A stretch of 64,000 bases of DNA, from positions 930,001 to 994,000 of the forward strand of contig NZ_JAKRKC020000003.1 in assembly GCF_022664455.2 (NCBI RefSeq). Reading direction: 5' to 3'. The DNA is from Actinomadura luzonensis. GTDB lineage: Bacteria > Actinomycetota > Actinomycetes > Streptosporangiales > Streptosporangiaceae. The notes under the pieces were generated by a model. The model was not told where the DNA came from, searched no databases, and worked only from the letters and a program-made list of their open reading frames with translations. Positions 33,236-45,659 of the stretch are shown here, piece after piece (the stretch's first letter is position 1; the number at the start of each line of letters is the position of its first letter). The translations under genes and the position numbers were made by a program.

Positions 33236-34006
33236 TCAGGCGCCCGCGCCCACCCGGTAGACCGCGACGTCGCCCGCGCCCGGGGCCACCACGTCGGCCA
33301 CGATCACGGTGACGTTGTCCGGCGAGCCGCCCTCGTTGGCCAGGTCGATGAGCCGCTGCACGGCCGCGACCGGGTCGGCCACCGTGGTCAGCACCTCGTG
33401 CAGCGTCTCCGGGCCGAGAACGGTCGTCAGCCCGTCGGAGCACAGGAGGTAGCGGTCGTCCGGCTCGGCCTCGCGCAGCGCCATGTCGGGCTCGGCCCGA
33501 CCCTCGCTGCCCAGCACCCGCAGCACCATGGAACGCCGGGGGTGCACGGCGGCCTGATCCTCCGTTATCCGTCCTTCGTCCACCATCGACTGCACAAGTG
33601 TGTGATCCTTGGTCATCTGGTAGAGAGCACCATCGCGCAGCAGATATCCGCGGGAGTCACCGAGATGAGCCAGGGCGAAGCGGTAGCCGTCGAACAGCAT
33701 GGCGGTCACCGTGGTCCCCATCCCCCGGCGCGCCGGGTCGATGTCCGCCAGCTCGACCAGCCGGCGGCCCGCCTCGGCGATGGCGCCCTCCAGCGCGGCC
33801 TCCAGGTCGGCGCCCGTCTCGGGAAGCGTGGCATCCAGCTCGCGCATGACCGCGATCGCGGCCGAGCTGGCCAGCTCGCCCGCCGCGTGCCCGCCCATCC
33901 CGTCGGCCACCACGAGCAAACGGCCGCTGGCATAGCCGGAGTCCTCGTTCTGCTCCCTGCGGCGGCCCACGTCTGATCCGGCGGCATAGCGGATGTTGTG
34001 CTTCAT
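33236..34006 (-). CDS. PP2C-type Ser/Thr protein phosphatase
   Basis: 256 aa, with the metal-binding PP2C motifs in order: VGRRREQNED, LVVADGMGGHAAGE, GMGTTVTAM, LAHLGDSRGYLLRDG, YLLCSDGLT and GSPDNVTVIVADV. It is soluble with no membrane segment, of PstP/PrpC type but lacking the PstP anchor. It is divergent from the HsdM-S-like methylase across a 76-bp promoter region holding an inverted repeat. It may counteract the soluble Ser/Thr kinase at 35973-36863; this is inference from proximity. Confidence 0.93.
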   Translation of the reverse strand: MKHNIRYAAGSDVGRRREQNEDSGYASGRLLVVADGMGGHAAGELASSAAIAVMRELDATLPETGADLEAALEGAIAEAGRRLVELADIDPARRGMGTTVTAMLFDGYRFALAHLGDSRGYLLRDGALYQMTKDHTLVQSMVDEGRITEDQAAVHPRRSMVLRVLGSEGRAEPDMALREAEPDDRYLLCSDGLTTVLGPETLHEVLTTVADPVAAVQRLIDLANEGGSPDNVTVIVADVVAPGAGDVAVYRVGAGA

Positions 34007-34035
34007 ACCCAGCAGTAAATCATTGGTTGAAAGAC

Positions 34036-34068
34036 TTCACAAGCAGATGCGCTGAAGACTCTTGTGAA
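34036..34068. promoter_or_regulatory. Inverted repeat in the phosphatase/methylase divergent promoter
   Basis: TTCACAAG at 34036-34043 and CTTGTGAA at 34061-34068 are perfect 8-bp inverted arms separated by 17 nt. The second arm ends 14 nt before the methylase ATG, and the first begins 30 nt upstream of the phosphatase start. It is well placed for one regulator to control both genes. Confidence 0.55.
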
Positions 34069-34082
34069 CTACTGTGGGCTTC

Positions 34083-35897
34083 ATGAGCCACGACCCGACC
34101 GTCAACGCCGGGGACATCGCCCGGCTCGCCGGCGTCGGGCGTGCCGCGGTCAGCAACTGGCGCCGCCGCCACGACGACTTCCCCCAGCCCGTGGGCGGCA
34201 CCGCCAACCAGCCGCTGTTCTCCCTGCGCCAGGTCGAGGACTGGCTGCGCCGCTATGGGAAGTCCTACCAGGTCTCGCTGAGAGATCGGGTGTGGCAACG
34301 CCTGAAAGCCGCGGGCGATTTGCGGCTGGGCGAGCTCGTGGCCCAGGCCGGCGCCCTCCTGACCGGCGAGAAAGCCCTTCCGCCGGACGGCGGCCTGCTG
34401 GACGACGAGCTGGCCGCGCTCGTCGCCGAGCTGGGCGAGCGGCACGAGCCGCTGACCGCGTACGAGTTCCTGTGCGAGCGCTACCTGGAGGCCCACTCGC
34501 GCCGGCTCTCCGTCACCCGCGAGGACGTCGCCGAGCTCATGGTCCGCCTGGTCCGCGCCGAGGGCGGCACCCTGCTCGACCCCGCCTGCGGCGTCGGAAC
34601 GCTCCTCATCGCCCTGGACCGCACGCCGCGCCCCGGCGGCGAGGCGCCCCGCCGGCCCGCCAAGGTGCTCGGGCAGGAGCTCAGCGAGACCTCCGCCACC
34701 ATCACCGCCGCCCGGCTGCGGCTGCGCGGCCTCGACGCCGAGATCGCCGCCGGCGACGCCATGCGCGCCGACGCCTTCGCCGGGCGGCGGGCCGACGCCG
34801 TCGTGTGCGACCCGCCGTTCAACGAGCGGGCCTGGGGCTACGAGGAGCTGACCGGCGACCCGCGCTGGGAGTACGGCCTGCCGCCGCGCGGCGAGCCCGA
34901 GCTGGCCTGGGTGCAGCACTGCCTCACGCACGTCAAGCCGGGCGGGCCGGTCGCCATCCTCATGCCCCCGGCCGCCGCCAGCCGCAAGGCGGGCCGCCGC
35001 ATCCGGGCCAACCTGCTGCGCGCGGGCGCGCTGCGGGCGGTCGTCGCGCTGCCCGGCGCCGACCTGTGGCTGTTGCGCCGCCCCCGGCCGGGCGAGCGGC
35101 CCCCGTCCGACGTGCTGCTCCTCGACGCCACCGCCGACCTCGAGCTGGTCGAGCCGGCCTGGCAGGCGTACCTGGAGGACCGTTCCGACCAGACCGTGCG
35201 CATCATCGACCTGCTGGCCGACGAGGTCGACATGACCCCGGCCCGCCACCAGCGCCACGACGACGTGGGCCGCGCCTTCCGCGAGGTCCGCGACCGCTTC
35301 CTCGCCGCCACCGCGGTGCCGCCCGACCTCAAGGTCCTGGAGCAGCCGCTCGACCAGCCCGCCATCACGCTCGGCGACCTCATCAAGGAGGGCCTGGTCA
35401 CCATGGTGCAGGCGCCGCCGAAGATGGTCGCCGACGGCGGCGACGTGCCCGTGCTCACCGCCGACGACGTGCTCAACGGCGCCCCGCCCTCCGGGGCGGC
35501 GGTCATGCAGCAGGGCCTGGTCGTGATCCGGCCCGGCGACGTCGTCGCGTCCTACTCCAGCGTGCGGGTGATCGCCGACGGCGGCGCGGTGCTCGGGCCG
35601 CACCTGACCCTCTACCGGGTCGACACCCGGCGGCTCGACCCCGACTTCCTGGCCGGCTACCTGCGGGCCGCCGGCGGGCGGGCGACGACCGGCTCCAGCC
35701 GGTTCGACGTGCGGCGCACCCGGCTGCCGCGGCTGCCCCTCAAGGAGCAGAAGGCGTACGGGGAGGCCTTCCGCCAGCTCGCCGTCATGGAGGACGCCCT
35801 CCGGGAGGCGTCCACGCTCGGGCACACCCTCATCCGCCTCGGCCTCGACGGCCTCGCCGACGGCCACCTGCACCCCGCCCACGGCCTCACCCCATGA
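34083..35897 (+). CDS. N6-adenine DNA methylase, HTH-HsdM-HsdS-like fusion
   Basis: About 604 aa. Residues 8-60 form an HTH (AGDIARLAGVGRAAVSNWRRR). Residues 125-340 are an N6-MTase core with SAM motif I DPACGVGT (166-173) and catalytic motif IV DPPF (243-246). Residues about 375-604 look like one HsdS target-recognition domain plus a long spacer helix (TLGDLIKEGLVTMVQ, VVIRPGDVVASYSSVRV, LPRLPLKEQKAYGEAFRQL). No restriction subunit is nearby. ATG at 34083 is preferred to GTG at 34074, though neither has a strong ribosome site. A solitary regulatory methylase or part of a defence module are both possible. Confidence 0.87.
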   Translation: MSHDPTVNAGDIARLAGVGRAAVSNWRRRHDDFPQPVGGTANQPLFSLRQVEDWLRRYGKSYQVSLRDRVWQRLKAAGDLRLGELVAQAGALLTGEKALPPDGGLLDDELAALVAELGERHEPLTAYEFLCERYLEAHSRRLSVTREDVAELMVRLVRAEGGTLLDPACGVGTLLIALDRTPRPGGEAPRRPAKVLGQELSETSATITAARLRLRGLDAEIAAGDAMRADAFAGRRADAVVCDPPFNERAWGYEELTGDPRWEYGLPPRGEPELAWVQHCLTHVKPGGPVAILMPPAAASRKAGRRIRANLLRAGALRAVVALPGADLWLLRRPRPGERPPSDVLLLDATADLELVEPAWQAYLEDRSDQTVRIIDLLADEVDMTPARHQRHDDVGRAFREVRDRFLAATAVPPDLKVLEQPLDQPAITLGDLIKEGLVTMVQAPPKMVADGGDVPVLTADDVLNGAPPSGAAVMQQGLVVIRPGDVVASYSSVRVIADGGAVLGPHLTLYRVDTRRLDPDFLAGYLRAAGGRATTGSSRFDVRRTRLPRLPLKEQKAYGEAFRQLAVMEDALREASTLGHTLIRLGLDGLADGHLHPAHGLTP

Positions 35898-35972
35898 CCC
35901 GAGCTCCGTCGCCCGACTCCCTCGCCTGCCTGACGGTGTAGTTTGGCCGGGAAAGGCGGCAGGGAGGGGCGG

Positions 35973-36863
<891 letters not shown>

Positions 36864-36972
36864 CCCGTCCCGTCCCGCCGTTCCTCCCCTCGGCAAGAAC
36901 GCGCTCTCTCACATAACAGGGATCGTTATTCAATCCCCCGTTGACAGCAGCGGTCGAGCGCCACGACTCTCT

Positions 36973-36990
36973 TGAGAGAGCGCTCTCTCA
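36973..36990. promoter_or_regulatory. CebR-type operator of the cellobiose operon
   Basis: A perfect 18-bp palindrome TGAGAGAGCGCTCTCTCA lies 33 bp before the binding-protein ATG. A second partial copy (GCGCTCTCTCA at 36901-36911) is about 70 bp upstream. The GAGCGCTC core matches the Streptomyces CebR box as I recall it. The LacI-family gene at 41484-42479 is the probable repressor. Confidence 0.8.
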
Positions 36991-37023
36991 CTGTCCCCCC
37001 ATGCACAACTCAGGAGGGTTTCC

Positions 37024-38316
37024 ATGACCCCTCGAACGCGTCTCGCCGCCCCCCTGCTCGCCGCGGCCCTGCTCACGGCCGCGTGCGGCGGCGGAGGCGG
37101 GAGCACCGCCGCTCCGGCGAGCGACGCGGCCAAGCCGGGAGAGAAGATCAAGCTGACCGTCGGCCTGTTCGGCGACTTCGGCTTCAAGCCGCTCTACGAG
37201 GAATACAAGAAGACCCACCCGAACATCGAGATCGTCGAGAACGTCACCCAGTTCAACGACCACCACAGCAACCTGGTCAAGCGGCTGGCCACGAACGCCG
37301 GCGCGGGGGACGTCGAAGCGGTCGAGGTGGGCTACATCAGCACGTTCACCGCCCAGCCGAACAAGTTCGTCGACCTCAAGCAGTACGGCCTCGACAAGCG
37401 CCAGTCCGACTACCTCGACTGGAAGTGGCAGCAGGGCCTCAGCAAGGACGGCGGCCGGCTCCTCGGCCTCGGCACCGACGTCGGCGGCCTGGCCATGTGC
37501 TACCGCAAGGACCTGTTCAAGAAGGCCGGCCTGCCCACCGGCCGCGCCGAGGTCGCGGCGCTGTGGCCGACGTGGGAGCAGTACATCGACACCGGCAAGA
37601 AGTTCGCCGCCGCGAACGTGGCCGGCGCGAAGTTCACCGACTCCCCCGGCGAGATCTTCCGCGCCATGGTCAACCAGGCCCCGGTCGGCCTGTACGACGC
37701 CCAGGACAACATCATCGTCGGCTCCAACCCCGACGTGAAGAAGGCCTGGGACCTGTCCAACCGGCTCACCCAGGAGGGCCTGACCGCCAAGCTCGCCGCC
37801 TTCTCCCCGCCGTGGAACACCGGCTTCGCCAAGGGCTCGTTCGCCACGATCATCTGCCCCGCCTGGATGACCGGCTTCATCCAGGAGCAGGCCAAGGACG
37901 CGACCGGCAAGTGGGACATCGCTACCGTGCCGGGCGGCTCGGGCAACAGCGGCGGCTCCCACCTGATGGTGCCCAAGCAGAGCAAGCACCCCAAGGAGGC
38001 GGCCGAGCTGATCGACTTCCTGACCTCCAAGGACAACCAGGCCAGGGTGTTCAAGGAGGAGGGCACCTTCCCGTCCATCCCGGCCCTGTACGACGACCCG
38101 TCGATCCAGAACTTCACCAAGCCGTTCTTCGGCGACGCCCCCATCGGCAAGATCTACTCCGAGGCCGCCAAGGCGCTCAAGCCGCAGCACCTCGGCCCGA
38201 AGGAGGCCGACGTCCGGGTCGCCATCGGCAACGGCCTCGGCCGCGTCGAGCAGGGCAAGCAGACGCCGGACGAGGCGTGGGCGCAGGTCCTCGAGGACGT
38301 CAAGAAGATCAAATGA
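37024..38316 (+). CDS. cebE: ABC transporter substrate-binding lipoprotein, CebE-like
   Basis: 430 aa. A signal peptide with lipobox LLTAACGGG (Cys at about residue 21) is followed by a type-1 sugar-binding fold (KIKLTVGLFGDFGFKPLYEEYKKTHPNIEIVENV). The AGGAGGG ribosome site is strong. The gene order binding protein, two permeases, GH1 beta-glucosidase, LacI repressor equals the cellobiose/cello-oligosaccharide cebEFG-bglC-cebR operon of Streptomyces. The permease starts within its stop codon (ATGA). Ligand assignment to cellobiose-type sugars is inference from synteny and operator. Confidence 0.88.
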   Translation: MTPRTRLAAPLLAAALLTAACGGGGGSTAAPASDAAKPGEKIKLTVGLFGDFGFKPLYEEYKKTHPNIEIVENVTQFNDHHSNLVKRLATNAGAGDVEAVEVGYISTFTAQPNKFVDLKQYGLDKRQSDYLDWKWQQGLSKDGGRLLGLGTDVGGLAMCYRKDLFKKAGLPTGRAEVAALWPTWEQYIDTGKKFAAANVAGAKFTDSPGEIFRAMVNQAPVGLYDAQDNIIVGSNPDVKKAWDLSNRLTQEGLTAKLAAFSPPWNTGFAKGSFATIICPAWMTGFIQEQAKDATGKWDIATVPGGSGNSGGSHLMVPKQSKHPKEAAELIDFLTSKDNQARVFKEEGTFPSIPALYDDPSIQNFTKPFFGDAPIGKIYSEAAKALKPQHLGPKEADVRVAIGNGLGRVEQGKQTPDEAWAQVLEDVKKIK

Positions 38317-39275
38317 GCGCCCTTCCCCTCGCGGTGACGCGGCGGCGCAGGCGCAGCGTGCGGCACACCCTCGACCTGAGGGTGTCGCCGTACGCCTACG
38401 TCGCGCCCTTCTTCCTGCTGTTCTGCGCCTTCGGCCTGTTCCCGCTGGTCTACACGGCCTGGGTCAGCCTGCACGAGTGGACGCTGCTGTCGGACACCCA
38501 GGAGTTCATCGGCCTCGGCAACTACGCGACGCTGCTGGCCGACCCGTACTTCTGGAACGCCACCTTCAACACGCTGTCCATCGGCGTGCTGTCCACCGTC
38601 CCTCAGCTCCTGCTCGCCATCTGGCTGGCGCACCTGCTCAACCGGCGGCTGCGCTTCCAGACGTTGTTCCGGATCTCGCTGCTGCTGCCGAACGTCACCA
38701 GCGTGGTCGCGGTCGTGGTGATCTTCAGCCAGCTCTTCGGCCGTGACTTCGGGCTGATCAACTGGGTGTTGTCGTGGTTCGGGGTGGGCACCGTCGACTG
38801 GGCGGCCGGCACCGCGACGTCGCACGTCGCCCTGTCCGTCATGATCATGTGGCGCTGGACCGGCTACAACGCGCTGATCTTCCTGGCCGCCATGCAGGCC
38901 GTGCCGCGCGAGCTGTACGAGGCCGCCACCATCGACGGCGCGAGCGGCTTCAGGCAGCTCCGCAGCATCACGATCCCGATGATCCGGCCCACGATCATCT
39001 TCGTGGTCATCGTCTCCACGATCGGCGCCATGCAGATCATCGCCGAGCCCATGCTGTTCGGGCAGAGCAGCGGCGGCGGGGGCGGCATCGCCACCGGCGG
39101 CCCCGACCGGCAGTTCCAGACCCTCGCGCTGTTCGTCTACGAGCAGGGCTTCGCCAACTCGACCTTCGACTTCGGCTACGCCTCGGCCGCGTCGTGGCTG
39201 ATGTTCCTGGCCGTGGTGATCGTGGCCGGGATCAACTTCCTGATCAGCCGCCGGGTGAGAGGCGGTGTGGTGTGA
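38313..39275 (+). CDS. cebF: ABC sugar permease, CebF-like
   Basis: About 320 aa, six TM helices, EAA loop YEAATIDGASGFRQLRSITIPMIRP. ATG at 38313 overlaps the binding-protein stop by 4 bp. A periplasmic loop rich in Gly (SSGGGGGIATGG) precedes the last helix. It pairs with the next permease; the ATPase is not in this operon. Confidence 0.91.
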   Translation: MSALPLAVTRRRRRSVRHTLDLRVSPYAYVAPFFLLFCAFGLFPLVYTAWVSLHEWTLLSDTQEFIGLGNYATLLADPYFWNATFNTLSIGVLSTVPQLLLAIWLAHLLNRRLRFQTLFRISLLLPNVTSVVAVVVIFSQLFGRDFGLINWVLSWFGVGTVDWAAGTATSHVALSVMIMWRWTGYNALIFLAAMQAVPRELYEAATIDGASGFRQLRSITIPMIRPTIIFVVIVSTIGAMQIIAEPMLFGQSSGGGGGIATGGPDRQFQTLALFVYEQGFANSTFDFGYASAASWLMFLAVVIVAGINFLISRRVRGGVV

Positions 39276-40071
39276 GACTGCGGTACCTGACCCTGATCGC
39301 GGTGGCGTTCTTCTCGGCGTTCCCGCTCTACTACAGCGTGGTCGTCGCCTCGCGGCACAACTCGGCGCTGGCGCAGGTGCCGCCGCCGCTGCTGCCCGGC
39401 GGCAACCTCCTCGCCAACGTGGCGCGCGTCTTCGACACCGTGCCGTTCGGGCTGGCGCTGGTCAACTCGCTGATCGTGGCGGGGTCGATCTCGGTCGCGG
39501 TGATGTTCTTCTCCACGCTCGCCGGGTTCGCCTTCGCCAAGCTGAGGTTCCGCGGCCGCAACGCCATGCTGGTGATCACGGTGGCCACCATGATGGTGCC
39601 GGCGCAGCTCGGCATCATCCCGCTCTACATGCTCATGGTGAAGCTGGAGTGGACCGGCACCACGTACGCGCTGATCGTGCCGGCGCTGGTCAACGCCTTC
39701 GGCGTGTTCTTCATGACGCAGTACCTGTCGCGGGCCCTGCCCACCGAGCTGCTGGAGGCCGGGCGGGTCGACGGCTGCTCCACGTGGGGGCTGTTCTGGC
39801 ACGTGGTGCTGCCCGCGGCCCGGCCGGCGGCGGCGGTGCTCGGCATGCTGACGTTCATGTCGGCCTGGAACGACTACTTCTGGCCGCTGGTCGTGCTGAA
39901 CCCGGACAACCCGACGGTGCAGGTCGCCCTGTCCACGCTGGCCAGCGGATACGTCAACGACTACGTGCTGGGCCTCGCCGGAACGGCGATCGGCACGCTG
40001 CCGCTCGTCGCCGTCTTCGCCCTGTTCGGCAAGCACATCATCGGCGGAATCATGCAAGGAGCTGTTAAGGG

Positions 40072-40075
<4 letters not shown>
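39272..40075 (+). CDS. cebG: ABC sugar permease, CebG-like
   Basis: About 267 aa, six TM helices, EAA loop LEAGRVDGCSTWGLFWHVVLPAARP, in which the usual Glu-Ala-Ala is Glu-Ala-Gly. The GTG start lies in the GTGA overlap with the upstream permease. It is followed by the beta-glucosidase with another ATGA overlap, so the operon is tightly coupled. Confidence 0.91.
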
Positions 40076-41433
<1,358 letters not shown>

Positions 41434-41457
41434 ATTTCTGCACGTGCTCTCCCTTTT

Positions 41458-41491
41458 GGTGCAGTCATGAGACGGGTGCAGTCATGAGACG
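41458..41491 (+). repeat. 17-bp tandem duplication at the start of the LacI gene, with a leader mini-ORF
   Basis: GGTGCAGTCATGAGACG occurs twice head to tail (41458-41474 and 41475-41491). Each copy contains ATGAGACG, the beginning of the repressor gene. The first ATG (41467) opens a six-codon ORF, MRRVQS, whose TGA overlaps the real repressor ATG at 41484 (ATGA). The duplication thus created a coupled leader peptide or a duplicated initiation site. Confidence 0.85.
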
Positions 41492-42479
41492 CCCGACCCT
41501 GGAGGCGGTCGCCGCCCGGGCGGGCGTCTCGCGGGCCACTGCCTCCCGCGTCGTCAACGGGCAGACGACGGTGGCCCCCCACATCCGCGACGCCGTGCTG
41601 CAGGCCATCGACGAGCTGGGCTACGTCCCCAACTCGGCGGCGCGCAGCCTGGTCACCCAGCGCACCGACTCGATCGCGCTGGTCATCAGCGAGCCCGGCA
41701 CCAGGGTCTTCTCCGAGGACCCGCTGTTCTCGACGGCGATCAGGTCGGCCTCGATGGAGCTGGAGGCGGCCAACAAGCAGGTCGTGCTGATGCTGGCGTC
41801 CAACGCCAAGAGCCACGCCCGGGTGGAGCGTTACATCGCGGGCGGGCACGTCGACGGGGTCATGCTCATCTCGATGCACGGGGCCGACCCGCTGCCGGCC
41901 GCGCTGTCGCGGCTGCGCGTGCCGGTGGTGTCGTACGGGCGGCCGGCGGTGCCGGTGGACATCCCGTTCGTCGACAACGACAACGTGGGCGGCGCGGAGG
42001 CCGGCGTCCGGCGGCTGGTGGAGATCGGCCGCCGCCGCATCGCCACGATCGCGGGCCCCCAGGACATGATCGCCGGTCAGGACCGCCTGGCGGGCTACCG
42101 CAACGTGCTGCGCGACTCCGACCGGCGCTCGATCGTCGCGGTGGGCGACTTCACCCGCGAGTCGGGCGCGATCGCGATGCGCCAGCTCCTCGGCGACGAC
42201 CCGTCGCTGGACGCCGTCTTCGTCGCCAACGACCTGATGGCGGTGGGCGCGCTGCAGTCGTTGCGCCAGGCGGGGCGGCGGGTGCCCGACGACGTGGCGG
42301 TGGTCGGCTTCGACGACATCGAGGCCGCCAAGTACACCGAGCCGCCGCTGACCACGCTCCGCCACCCGGTGATCGACCAGGCGGCGGCGATGGTGAAGCT
42401 GCTGCTCGGCCTGTTCGACGGCGGCCCGGCCGACCCGGTCATCCTGCCGACCGAGCTGGTGATCCGCGAGTCGGCCTGA
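41484..42479 (+). CDS. cebR: LacI-family repressor, CebR-like
   Basis: 331 aa. The HTH RPTLEAVAARAGVSRATASRVVNGQ and hinge helix NSAARSLVTQRTD are followed by a periplasmic-binding-like effector domain (VFVANDLMAVGALQSLRQ; VVGFDDIEAAKYTEPPLTTLRHP). It probably represses the operon through the 36973-36990 palindrome and is released by cellobiose or a related sugar. It begins in a 17-bp tandem duplication. The stop codon TGA overlaps the next ATG. Confidence 0.9.
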   Translation: MRRPTLEAVAARAGVSRATASRVVNGQTTVAPHIRDAVLQAIDELGYVPNSAARSLVTQRTDSIALVISEPGTRVFSEDPLFSTAIRSASMELEAANKQVVLMLASNAKSHARVERYIAGGHVDGVMLISMHGADPLPAALSRLRVPVVSYGRPAVPVDIPFVDNDNVGGAEAGVRRLVEIGRRRIATIAGPQDMIAGQDRLAGYRNVLRDSDRRSIVAVGDFTRESGAIAMRQLLGDDPSLDAVFVANDLMAVGALQSLRQAGRRVPDDVAVVGFDDIEAAKYTEPPLTTLRHPVIDQAAAMVKLLLGLFDGGPADPVILPTELVIRESA

Positions 42480-43201
42480 TGGCGGCGGAGGCGGTGCCCG
42501 CGGGGGCGGTGGCCGCGGGGGCGGTGGCCGCGGGGGCGGTGGCCGCGGCCGTGGCGGTGGCGCGGGAGCACGGGGTGCGGGTGGAGCGGCCGGTGGTGCT
42601 CAACGACTCGTTCAACGTGCGGGTGCACCTGCGGCCGGCGCCGGTCGTGGCGCGGGTGCCGACCGTCACCGCGTACGGGCGGGAGCGGCCGGCGGAGGTG
42701 CTGCGGCGGGAGCTGGCGGTCGTCGCGTGGCTGCACGCGGCGGAGGCGGCGGTGGTGCCGCCGAGCGGGCTGCTGCCGCCCGGGCCGCACCTGCGGGACG
42801 GGTTCGCCGTGTCGTTCTGGACGCACGTCGAGCACGACCCGGGGCGGGTGGTGCCGGCGGAGACGGCCGGGCGGTCGCTGGCCGAGCTGCACGCGGCCCT
42901 GCGGGGGTACCCCGGGGAGCTGCCGTACCTGTGGCCGGTCAGGGAGGAGACGGCGCGGCTGCTGGAGCTGCTGGACGGGCGGATCGACCCGGGCGCGCAC
43001 GCGCGGCTGGACGGGCGGGCGGCTGTGCGCGCCTACGGCGCCGACCCCGGTGATCCGGGGCTGGCGCCGTTCGTGGCGGCCCGCGCGTTGCAGGGCACGT
43101 TGTGGCTGCTGGTGCGCGCGCTGCGGCTGCCCAGGTACGCGCCGGAGGCCCGGCACGCCCTGGAGGCGTGGCTCCGCGACCCCGGCGGAGCCACGCGCTG
43201 A
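42479..43201 (+). pseudogene. Aminoglycoside-phosphotransferase-like protein lacking its catalytic segment
   Basis: 240 aa, open throughout. The N-lobe resembles the APH family (RPVVLNDSFNVRVHLRPAPVVARVPTV; GFAVSFWTHVEHDPGR; SLAELHAALR), and the end (AAVRAYGADPGDPGLAPFVAARALQGTLW) resembles the family C-terminus. The HGDxHxxN catalytic loop and the metal-binding Asp that should lie between them, at about residue 175, are missing. An in-frame deletion of perhaps 60-80 codons is the simplest reading. The gene starts in the LacI stop codon and has a 15-bp triple repeat near its start. Catalysis is very unlikely. Confidence 0.62.
42500..42544 (+). repeat. 15-bp unit repeated three times
   Basis: GCGGGGGCGGTGGCC occurs as three perfect flush copies at the 5' end of the APH-like gene, encoding AGAVA three times. 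The unit is in frame and of the type made by replication slippage. Confidence 0.9.
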
Positions 43202-43210
43202 CGGCCGGGC

Positions 43211-44722
<1,512 letters not shown>

Positions 44723-44726
44723 GCGC

Positions 44727-45659
44727 TCATCCCTTGATGCTTCCGGCGGTGAGTCCCGCCATGATGTGCCGTTGGAAGACGAAGAAAACGATGATCATGG
44801 GGATGCTGGCGATCACCAGACCGCCCATGACCTGGTTCTGGGTCACCGCTCCCGCGGTCTGCGACAGGCCCACGCTGATCGTCATCTTCTCGCTGTCGGT
44901 CATGACCAGCAGCGGCAGGACGAAGTCCTTGAACGCGGTGACGATCGTGAAGATCGACGTCACGCCGAGGATGGGCCGGGAGACCGGCAACACGACCGAC
45001 CACAGCGTGCGCAGCGGGCCCGCGCCGTCGATCTGCGCGGCCTCGATCAGCTCGCGGGGGATGGAGTCGAAGAACCGTTTGAGCAGGAAGATGTTGAAGC
45101 CGTTGGCCGCCGCGGGGAACCACAGCCCCCAGGGGTTGTTCAGCAGTCCCAGGTCCACGATCGTCACGTAGAGCGGGATGAGGATCACCATCGGCGGGAT
45201 CATCAGCGTGGCCAGCATCGCGCCGAGGATCACGGTGCCGAACATCGGGCGCAGCTTCGACAGCGCGTACGCCGCCGCCACGTCCACCGCCATGGAGAAC
45301 AACCAGGCGCCGAAGGCGTAGAACGCGGTGTTCTTCAGCAGCGTGCCGATGTCGAACAGGTCCCACGCCTCGAAGAAGTTGCCCAGCGTCGGGTCCTTGG
45401 GGACCAGCGTGGGCGGCATCTCGGCGATCTCGTCCGGCGTCTTCATCGCGCCGGTGATCATCCAGTAGAGCGGGAAGACGAAGGCCAGCGTGAACAGCAC
45501 GATGACCGAGACCAGCACCAGCCAGTAGATCCGCCGCCCCCACCTGCTGTTGAGCTGGTGCGGCGACACGATCGTGCGGAACTGCACCTGGATCGGCTTC
45601 GGTTCGCGGCGCTTCCCACGCCGGCGACCGGTGGCCGCCCGCGCACCGACCGAGATCAT
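44727..45659 (-). CDS. ABC sugar permease (MalG-like)
   Basis: About 310 aa, with an Arg-rich cytoplasmic start and six TM helices. The EAA loop is IEAAQIDGAGPLRTLWSVVLPVSRP. ATG at 45659 overlaps the upstream permease stop by 4 bp. Paired with the 45656-46522 permease. Confidence 0.91.
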   Translation of the reverse strand: MISVGARAATGRRRGKRREPKPIQVQFRTIVSPHQLNSRWGRRIYWLVLVSVIVLFTLAFVFPLYWMITGAMKTPDEIAEMPPTLVPKDPTLGNFFEAWDLFDIGTLLKNTAFYAFGAWLFSMAVDVAAAYALSKLRPMFGTVILGAMLATLMIPPMVILIPLYVTIVDLGLLNNPWGLWFPAAANGFNIFLLKRFFDSIPRELIEAAQIDGAGPLRTLWSVVLPVSRPILGVTSIFTIVTAFKDFVLPLLVMTDSEKMTISVGLSQTAGAVTQNQVMGGLVIASIPMIIVFFVFQRHIMAGLTAGSIKG

